A DNA stretch of 64,000 bases, from contig JAEMWC010000197.1 in the NCBI GenBank assembly GCA_016490735.1, forward strand, positions 875,001 to 939,000. The letters run 5' to 3'. A model generated the notes under the pieces. The model was not told the origin of the DNA, searched no databases, and saw only the letters and a program-made list of their open reading frames with translations. Made by a program: the position numbers and the translations under genes. The DNA is from Pachyseris speciosa. Taxonomy: Eukaryota; Cnidaria; Anthozoa; Scleractinia; Pachyseridae. Positions 55,860 through 64,000 of this stretch are shown in pieces; position 1 is the first letter of the stretch, and each line of letters begins with the position of its first letter.

Positions 55860-58800
55860 CCGTTTCTCGGCCTTTCTTTGCTCGGAAACCCCACGGAAAC
55901 GCTTGCTACGTAGGCTATTACCCGAGTTAGGGCAGTTTGAAAACAGTTACAGCAACTGCTCCATAATAACTAACACCAAAACGAAAATTGACATCTTTAC
56001 TAGAAAAAAATAATTGCAACAAAAACAAAATCTGTAGTAGTTTTCCTGGTGACAAGATCATTCGATTCAATCGACTAAATACATATTGTAACCTTTATTT
56101 GGACTTATTTCTCTTACGGTTGTTAAAGTGTTTGTTTCCAAGTAAGCAAACATTATTTAACCATCTATATCAATTGTCTGCTACCTGATCCACTAAACCC
56201 GGCGATTTAAGAAAAGAAAAGTTAAACTTTTGTTCAACATTTTTGACAGCGTCCGAGTTCTTCTGTGTAAAAAGACTTTCCAGGCGAGCAGTATTTGTCC
56301 AAAACACATAACGGTACATCCATGACATGTAAAATTCGACCAAATTACAAGGGGTTAAGAGTAGGAAGTGGCGATTAATACAAGGGTGTAGCTAGTTCGG
56401 CGCGCGGACACAGGTGCCTACCTGAAGAAGTCGATAATATAAACTAAACGAAAATTTAACTAAAAGGGCACAGTTTGCTTCTATTCATTGCTTTTTTCTT
56501 TGAAATGTTGTTTATTAATGAACCGACGGTTTTTGCCATTGTTGGCTTGTAAGGAGACTCGACGTGACTCATTGGAATAGATTTTGGACTTGGCGGGCTG
56601 CGGGAGGGGATTTGGAAAATTGTGCGCACCTGTGAATAAATCCTGGCTTCGTCCCTGTAATATATCGCTGGAAAAGAAAATACCAAGGTTGGTGTAAGAA
56701 AAAGCTATTGAAGCCATCAAAGTTGAGATTAAAATGGAGTTGGAAAAGGAATATTAAGCCGATGTTCTCGCAGAAAGAGCTTTTTCTTCAGTTTTTTATA
56801 TAATGGATAAAGAGTTTATTCCTTTCTTTAGTAATCCGATGCTCCATTTCAAAATAAACCGTCCTTGACTTTCGTTGGGAAAAGAAACGTTGATGATAAC
56901 ATACCCTGAGCTTTAGATAAAAATATACTCACGGTTTTGGCAGTTAAATCAGATGATTGTTTACGAGGTTTTTAGATTGACAAGTAATTGTGACACATTA
57001 CTCTACTCTCAGTGAGTGACTGGCCTCCATACAGCTCTTGTATCGAGGACCAAAAACAGTTTACCAAGGAAAGAAGAAATGGGACATGCTTTCTTTTGTC
57101 CTAAAACAAATGAAATGCTCAAAGACAACCCTTAATCTTTCCAACCCTGAAAAGGAATCTGTTCAAAGTTAACATTTGCTTTATGATTTTACACTTCAAT
57201 TCCCCAGATTCTGTGACAAGTGCACATTTCAATCGAATCGTATAGATAGTCTTCCAATTCTGAGCATTTTCTACCAAGGCCTATTAACTTTCACATTTTC
57301 CTTTTGCTGTTGGCGGTTTGGATCAGCCTCAAACTGAAAGTTCTTTGACAGTTGGTTCCGGATCAAAACAACCAATAAAAAAAAACAAGATACATGTTTG
57401 TTTTTCCTGTTACCAATGTAAACAAATGTAGACCTCCATAACTGAGCTTCCAGTTTGTTTTCTAGTTACACCATGACAACACACAAAAAAACCAACGCCC
57501 ATTTTTATTTGGTCAGATTTTAATTAGTTGCCAGGGCGTCCAATGCAATCAATAGCAAACCTCCATCTTGTTTCCATAGTTTCACCTTGACAACGTGCGG
57601 TGTTTCCCAAATACAGATTTGCAAGATGACAAAATTTTTTCTTCTGATTGGCCAGTATTCGGGGGGATTGAACTTATAAGGTTTTCTTTTGTGACGTTTC
57701 GCGGATAAAGGCATCAAAACACTAAGCTTACATTGCTTGTAGCTAAGGAGGAATGATTTCTGATTGGTAAGTATAAATTTACATAGCGCTTAATTACATG
57801 ATTTCGTTCGGCGCACGTTGGCTGTTTGCCTCAGTTGCGATTTGCAGTTCGCTGTTTGGGTTGTCGCTTAACAAATGGCCTTACCTGTAAGTGAGAGCTG
57901 TCATTTTCATGACTGTGGTGAGTCTTGGTTTGTTTTTCTTTATAGAATCAGTATACGGTACGGCCTTAGCAGTCACTTTATTAGTTGGACCAACTAACGC
58001 GTTTTTGCTCTTAGGCGACTGAGCAATTCTGGCTTAGGAAACAGAGAAACAAATGTTCATAGATTGCAAACTTAAAAAAACAAGCGAATCCTCTTGAATA
58101 AGAATAATGCAAAACTTTTTTAGGCATTAAGTGCGCAGGTCCAGGAATTTCACAGATGTGATGGGTCCAGCTTTCGCGTTTCACAAAGTAGCGACTAATT
58201 TTGATCACAGTTATTAATTCACAGTTACATTATCTAAATTAGCACCATTACATTTGTTTTGTCAGAGAAATTGGTCTCATAGAAATCTCTGAAACACGAA
58301 TTGCTCTCTCGTGCTTTTTGATGAGTACTGTGAAGACGTTTCCTGTCTGATCAATGCCCAACAAAATGTCTCAATTAGCATTTACGCGAAGTTTCGACTG
58401 GTGTAAATTGAGTCATAATTGACCGTCAGTTAGGACTCAATTTACATCATTACGAAGCGAAAGAAACTGGAAACTTAGATTAGACATGGAGATCTTGGCG
58501 CACAAAAGAATGTCTGGCTTAGAGACGAAACAGTTACCGTGCATGGTATTCTACGGCCTAACTAAGGTCGATAAATGAGCGTACACCTATGGAGACAAGT
58601 AACTCTTTTTGAACCGGAATTATCAGTGTTAGTTTTTCATTTAGTCGATGGTAAGATCTGAAAGTAAAATTTAAGGGAGCCTCAATATGGTTTTGTGGAT
58701 TAAAAGATGGGTAAAAAATTTTGATCTGTGTAGGAAAATGTTTGAATAAAAGTGAGAAATCAATGGAAGGAGTTAAAGGATTGTCATCAAAGAGTGCTAA

Positions 58801-58923
58801 CTGAATCTGAAATTTGGTGTAACTATAGCATATGCCTGCCCTATTTCTCAATATCAGGTTTGCTATTGCTGGTGACTTATCCTTACATTTTAAGATCCTT
58901 GAATATTCTTTTTCTCTGTGCAG
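55860..58923. other. Region upstream of the ETS exon
   Basis: No complete gene seen. ATGGCCTTACCT|GTAAGT at 57875-57886 looks like a short first coding exon with a good donor, but its phase (0) does not fit the ETS exon (which needs one preceding base). An inverted repeat GTGTAAATTGAGTC / GACTCAATTTACATC lies at 58400-58449. Confidence 0.4.
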
Positions 58924-59455
58924 TTTTTGTCAGCAAAGTCTCAAAACCAACCAAGATCTTCGAGTTTATTCTAGATACTCTGTCGGACTCCCGGTACTCT
59001 TCAATCATTGCATGGGAAGGAACAAACGGACAGTTTACTGTCATTCAGCCAGACCAGGTCGCACGTCTATGGGCGACAGGAATGGCCGACCAACCATGAC
59101 ATACCAGAACTTCACTCGAGCTCTGCGTTATTACTACCACAAGAAAGTTTTAAACAAGGTTCGGGGACGGAAACATACATACAAGCTCAATATCCGGGAG
59201 CTCGAGAGGCAGTACGGTTACCAAGGCATTACATTTTCCCGCGCCACAAGTGAGTGGAATGGCAATACCGACTACGAGTTTTCAGCCGCTCGTGATCCCT
59301 TTTATCAACCAATCAGCGACCACAGTCTTCCCGCCATTGATTTAAGTTTTTCAATGGGTTCCCCGATGGTGTTCATGGTTGCACATGAAAGGAAAAATTT
59401 GCGATTACCCTCTGATTCACATGGAAACCATTTTCCCGTGCCAGTTAACTTCTAA
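58924..59455 (+). CDS. ETS-family transcription factor, terminal exon (ERF/ETV3-like), one-base frame break
   Basis: After the acceptor TTTTTCTCTGTGCAG (ending 58923) the exon reads KPTKIFEFILDTLSDSRY and SSIIAWEGTNGQF, then QPDQVARLW in frame 1. From GGGCGACAGG (59071) the ETS homology continues only in another frame: GDRNGRPTMTYQNFTRALRY, YYHKKVLNKVRGRKHTYKL. The recognition helix with the two Arg (RALRYYY) is intact. The IIAW and the LNIRELERQYGY tail are closest to ERF/ETV3. One G fewer than needed in the GGG run at 59071-59073 causes the break. After the domain about 70 aa follow to the stop at 59453-59455, including YEFSAARDPFYQPISDHSLP. Such factors bind GGAA sites in the nucleus. Either a sequencing error in a homopolymer or a young pseudogene; upstream exons were not found. 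Confidence 0.8.
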
Positions 59456-60089
59456 GGTCAACGACTCACCTTGTACCGTTTCATTGGCACGTATTTGATT
59501 TTCTGTTTAATTTGATTACGGATTTTTAATTTTTAAATAAGCATTGTGTAAAGACCTTTGCGATGTATTTATAATCTTAGTGCTATATAAATCTAATTTA
59601 TTATTATTAGAATTACACTATTAATCTGACAAGTATTTTTCCAGGTAAATCATTCAAATCAAAACAGATCAGGTGTTCAAAGGCATCTATTCGAAAGAGT
59701 TCAGAACTTTTTTCAGATGGTAAGGACCTTTGGAAAATCTTAAAAGATAATTTTTGCATGCCCAGCTTTGTCGTGAATGCGCCTAGCTGAAATTGGAGGG
59801 AGGGGAGTTTTCTGCCAAATAGACTATGTGGTACACCAAAGAGTATAGGATTTTGAGCTGTTGTGGTTTTAAATGGAAATGGGATTTAACTACGTTACTC
59901 TTAATCCCAAAACAGGCCAGGATATTTGAGGGCAGGTCTAAGAATTGTGTCTGGTGGTGGAGATTTGATCAACCGTGCACCACACCACCACAATCTGGAG
60001 TTCTGCATCTGACAAGCATATTTTGAGACAAGCCAGTAATTAAAGCTTGTCCTGTTTTGACTTTATACAAAGTCATTGCCTTACCTTAA
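59456..60089. other. Downstream of the ETS exon
   Basis: Probable 3' UTR. GTGCTATATAAATCTAATTT followed by ATTATTATT at 59580-59610 resembles the 3' tail of widespread SINE/LINE elements. No further gene. Confidence 0.4.
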
Positions 60090-60310
60090 AACTTTAATAG
60101 TTGAACACGCACAGACAGAGTAAACAAGCAAATGAATTCTTTGACAAATCAGATCAACGACCAGAGTATTTATACCACCTACTGACGTTATACAAATCAC
60201 TTCACTCTGATGATGACTTCCGCTCAGATTGTCAAAACGTCAGTCAGTGTCACCACAAACACTCCTTCTCAGTACTACACTCACCCGGACGATCGTACTT
60301 CACTTAGTTA
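60090..60310 (+). repeat. Penelope-type repeat scrap with decayed hammerhead-like core
   Basis: CTGATGA at 60207-60213, a helix II region GAC...GTC with CC/GG inside, AAAAC in place of GAAAC at 60234-60238, and the cleavage triplet GTC at 60239-60241 through the palindrome ACGT. Helix I pairs ACT (60204-60206) with AGT (60242-60244) and CAC (60198-60200) with GTG (60247-60249). The change of the invariant G in GAAA should abolish cleavage. The flank ACACTCACCCGGACGATC is repeat-like. Confidence 0.45.
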
Positions 60311-62638
60311 TGAATTCTATTTGTTTTTTTTGGTCATTTCATTGCCAAAATAAAAATTTTGTAACTGGCTCGTTTGCTGATCAGCACTGCGCAGCTAAGT
60401 ACTAAACATGCCAGACAACCCAACCTAGCCGTGACTTTGTTTTTGTGCCGTTAACTTCTCACTCTCGATTTCAGAGCTCTCGCTTTGCGAATTAAACAGA
60501 ATACATTTGACGCAGCCGAAACATTCGTTACTCAGTGTCGAAGAAAACGTTTGTGTCATTAAAGTGCAAAGATGTGATCAGAGGCCACTGTTCTAACATA
60601 AGCCATAAACGTGGACCATTGAATTCTTGACAACGCTTACTGAAACACAGTTACTTGGCCGGCTTCAGTTCTTGACAAGGGTTACTGAAAAACAGTTTCT
60701 CGGGAAAGCAAAGGAAAAGATACTATAATTTCACGTTGAAAATAAACTTGCTTGAAGCAAACATGAAAACAGTTTAGTGGTGAATGGCTTATATACAAGG
60801 AGGCCCTCCAGCGGAGACACACTTTTTTCCAGGGCATGGTTTTATTTCATTCAGATTTTGTCTCATTGAGTTGCTTAATGTTTCACGTGATGCTGTCCTT
60901 TGATTAATTCCCCGAGCAGAAAGTGTTAGCCTACCACGAAAAGCAAACTTCCCAACAGCACAGCTCCCGCCTCTCCATCACCGACAAGGTGGCAGTCTCA
61001 TATGAAGAGGAAAAAATCATTCATAAAAGGACCAGTGTTTGATTCTAACACGCAAAACCTGGTATATGATTATATTCGGAAATACGTCTCAAATCTGAAC
61101 AAAACGTCGTGTTGAAAGTCAAATTTCGTCACACACTGTCGCGTTATCATTTTTTGCATGAAAACCCAAAAGTTGAAATCTTTGCAGAACGAACCGAAAC
61201 GGAAAGCCGTAACAAAAAAATTTACACTCGGAAACTTAGAGAAGCCTGACACGAGTGAGGAAATGTGGCATCGCTTGGAAGACGGACGACGACATGTGTT
61301 GTATTTTTTTTCGGTTTTTCGTATTCACTAAACTTAGGTCTTGTCCTACTTTGTCTAAAACAACTTACTCCAAACAATCACACAAATTCCACAATTCCTC
61401 ACTTGTACCAGTCCTCCCATAGTTTCTCGAGTGGGGAATGGGGACCTGATAGCCATTTTCCGTGATCAAAAGCGTGTTTCTGCTCAAAAACGAGACTCAT
61501 TTTCATTGCCCGTGGTAAGCAAACTATAAACGACGCTTATCTTTTGATTAAAGGAGATCCTGAAAGACGCAACCCGAAAGCCCACACAGATAACCACAGC
61601 ACAGCGCCAAGAGTTTCAAACGCTTGCAACAACTCCTTCGTGTTTGTGTGACTGAAACACAAAGGAATTGTTGCACGAGCCTTTTACAGTCAACTCCAAA
61701 GGCGAAACAGTGGAGATATGTACCAGGAATCCGTTTTAAACTGGATAGAATTAACTGTATTGTCAGAGTCAAAGAAACATGGTAGGAAATCCAAGCGCAA
61801 ACAGTAACCCACTTCTCAGTTTCGCCACGTACGTTTTATAATTGATGTGATCTTTATTTGTACCTTACATAATAGCTCCCACAAGAGTAGAAGGGTTTTT
61901 TCAGAAATGGATTTCATTCTAGGTCGTGAAAAGTTAGACTCAGTAAAGGCAAGTCAGCTGAACTATGGACAGCACAAATTTTATTTTTGTTTGCGTTGCG
62001 TCACTTCTTTGTCCGAGCGCCGGATAACCGGGACCTCGGAGAGAGTGCCCTAAGGGACGACGAAAAAACCCACCAGAAAAAAAATATGGGTATTACTTCA
62101 GGGTTGCCACTCACTGGCATAGAAAAAATTCCCTGCCATTTCCCCGACTTATCACTGACCACAAACCAATTTTCACGGATCATTCAAGATCAGTCCTTGG
62201 GCAATAAAGCCAGCAATGAAACCATAACTGAAGCCACAAGAATCAATCGCTTTGTATAAATTTTTGAATGACATTACGTTTGCGAACAAGGAAACACCTT
62301 TAACAAACCCACTGGCTAGCCGGAAAAAAATTCCTTCGACTTTTAACTGACTATCCGGTAGAATTTAAAGTTTCCTTGATTTCGTCACCTTGAAAAAATA
62401 TCTGTTTCCCCTGGCCTTTCCTTGCCTGTGTCAACCCTGCACTAGAAACGACTCGTCGCCATAGCTCCTGCCGCTTGTGTTTTTTCGTTCCTGAAAGTCG
62501 CCAAAGTCTGAATGAAATGCACCATTTGACCATTCGACGTGTTAACGTAATATTTTTGTATCTGCAAGTTCAAATATTACACAGCTACTAAAATAATAAA
62601 ACTCGCCAATGACACCCAAAATTTAACGAACTGTGAAA
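60311..62638. other. Spacer without recognised gene
   Basis: A hairpin GCAACAACTCCTT...AAGGAATTGTTGC occupies 61625-61674. Short ORFs have no recognisable domain. Confidence 0.4.
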
Positions 62639-62686
62639 CCGAATTCCTGGTGTATGAAACAAAGTCAGTTTACCATTAACTTTCAC
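62639..62686 (+). repeat. 48 bp direct repeat, first copy
   Basis: CCGAATTCCTGGTGTATGAA through TTACCATTAACTTTCA recurs without a difference at 63953-64000, a period of 1,314 bp. The second copy is cut by the window end. Confidence 0.85.
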
Positions 62687-63745
62687 CAGTTTTAATACAC
62701 AACGCTTACAATTTTCTCTTGAAGAAAACTAGTATTATCGTGTATCTACTAGTAATGCAATGCGTTCGAGTGGTATCCAATGAAATAGTCCACGAGATTT
62801 TTTTTCTTGAAATACACACAAGAAACTACAAGTGACAAGTGGAGTTTTCCGTGGTACATCCCGAGAAAGCTTTACTTAACTATCTTATACTATGCTGGCC
62901 CATACAATCAATAAGAAATAAGCCCAGTGCAGGATGGGTATACAACGAGAACGACGAGTATACGCCGGGTTTTCCAGCATTCTTATTGGCTGTATTGTAT
63001 GGCATGGTATAAAATATGTACGAATTTTTAGGTAGATAAATAATTACTTCTGCTCTTCATTTATCCCTAACTTTTACAAATGCAAACAATTTATATCTAC
63101 AACGAATTTATCTATACTCAGCTTTAAATAATTGACTATAACTTTGTAGTTAGAGGAATGAAAATCCTGGGATCATGTCTGAAAGCGCCACAGACTTCAA
63201 CCCTTTCTCGTGATAAAAGTGAAGCATGGATGATTGGATACTGGAACAGAGCGGGTGAAAAACTTGTACACCTAAATTAACACAGAGGATGTACTTCTCA
63301 TGTCCATTCGCTTCTTTGTTCAACTTTTATTTCCGTATATTGGTTTTGCCATGTCATCCGTTCAACCCTCACTACAGAAACCGCTACACGACGACACCGT
63401 AATATCAAGGCTGTTGGATGAGTTCAGTGCCTAAAATTCTGCCACGGTGATTGCGTGACTACAGTTATCTTGTTGCGTGACAGGCGTCATTTCAGTTGCA
63501 CGCTTGTATCATAAGTGTGGACTTGGTCCTCTCTCTCTGATTAGCTCAGATGTGCTGTGGTGTATCCAAACCAACTAAAAGCCGGTACATCGAAGCAGGC
63601 ATTGTCTTCATGCGGATCTGCAACAAATGTACGTTGGGAGGAAATTTAGAAATACGTGGATAACAACGCTCGAAGTTCGTACCATAACAACGCGTGGGAG
63701 TTGAAGAAACGCACACAGCAGCGTACCACTGAACAACGCCCGACG

Positions 63746-63900
63746 TGCCCAATCGATGAAAATCGGTAATCGATATAATCGATATTAATCGATAGCAATC
63801 AATCTATTATTATCTGAAATCGATAAAAATCAAAGATTAAGTTGAGCGTGACTATCGATTTTAATCGATTATCATCGATTTCTATCGATTTTCCCGTTTT
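63746..63900. repeat. ATCGAT-rich repeat
   Basis: Dense alternation of ATCGAT, AATCGAT and TCGATTTTAATCGATT words; same style as 36227-36365. Confidence 0.65.
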
Positions 63901-63952
63901 AAGATTTCCATAATTCACGGTGGAAAATAATTGGATGGCCCTTCTAGCAAAT

Positions 63953-64000
63953 GCCGAATTCCTGGTGTATGAAACAAAGTCAGTTTACCATTAACTTTCA
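63953..64000 (+). repeat. 48 bp direct repeat, second copy (reaches window end)
   Basis: Identical to 62639-62686; the length of the homology beyond the window is unknown. Confidence 0.85.

Noticed and set aside
57875..57886. ATGGCCTTACCT followed by GTAAGT as first exon of the ETS gene
   Set aside because: Phase does not match the acceptor at 58924 without an unseen intermediate exon; kept only as a remark.
1..64000. CRISPR arrays, phage genes or bacterial operons
   Set aside because: No regularly spaced repeats or prokaryotic gene organisation was seen.

Overview
The window reads as nuclear DNA of an animal, most likely an anthozoan cnidarian such as a stony coral. The evidence is a spliced metazoan gene with phase-consistent GT-AG introns, an ETS-family exon, AT-rich spacers, and a very dense load of short inverted-repeat transposons, tRNA-derived SINEs, LINE pieces and a Penelope-like remnant. 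No bacterial operon, phage or CRISPR structure was seen. The species-level guess rests on the general look of the repeats, not on a search.

Region 1 (1-17.3 kb): a GOLM1/GOLM2 (GP73/CASC4)-like Golgi membrane protein gene on the + strand. It can be rebuilt from six coding exons, 447 aa. Its start codon lies 62 bp from an inverted-repeat element. Its introns hold, in order, SINE pieces, a 2.1 kb inverted-repeat element that contains a 322 bp retrozyme-like insertion with a canonical hammerhead ribozyme, three MITEs, a Penelope-like endonuclease fragment between 200 bp inverted arms, a DNA element, a truncated LINE with target duplication, and a SINE.

Region 2 (17.3-22.7 kb): spacer with poly-C and ATT tracts and three inverted-repeat elements.

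Region 3 (22.7-31.4 kb): two tandem, same-strand (minus), intron-free coding regions for HypX/HoxX-like proteins (formyltransferase domain fused to a crotonase-fold domain). In bacteria this family makes the CO ligand of [NiFe]-hydrogenase from formyl-tetrahydrofolate. No hydrogenase gene is near, and both N-termini look like mitochondrial presequences. The copies differ at about 22 of 1,690 bases over most of the coding region but are poorly alike in the first 40 codons and outside the genes, which suggests gene conversion. This pair is the most interesting biology in the window.

Region 4 (31.4-53.3 kb): no host gene recognised. It holds a minus-strand LINE 3' fragment, several MITE families, SINEs, and a three-unit tandem duplication at 44.97-50.86 kb.

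Region 5 (53.3-64 kb): a broken minus-strand gene with a SAM-like domain and a second broken + strand ORF between inverted repeats; the terminal exon of an ETS transcription factor (ERF/ETV3-like) with a one-base frame break in a G run; a decayed hammerhead-like repeat; and a 48 bp direct repeat reaching the window end.

The three host loci (Golgi protein, HypX-like pair, ETS factor) show no common pathway. The recurring theme of the rest is small mobile elements, several with ribozyme-like cores.
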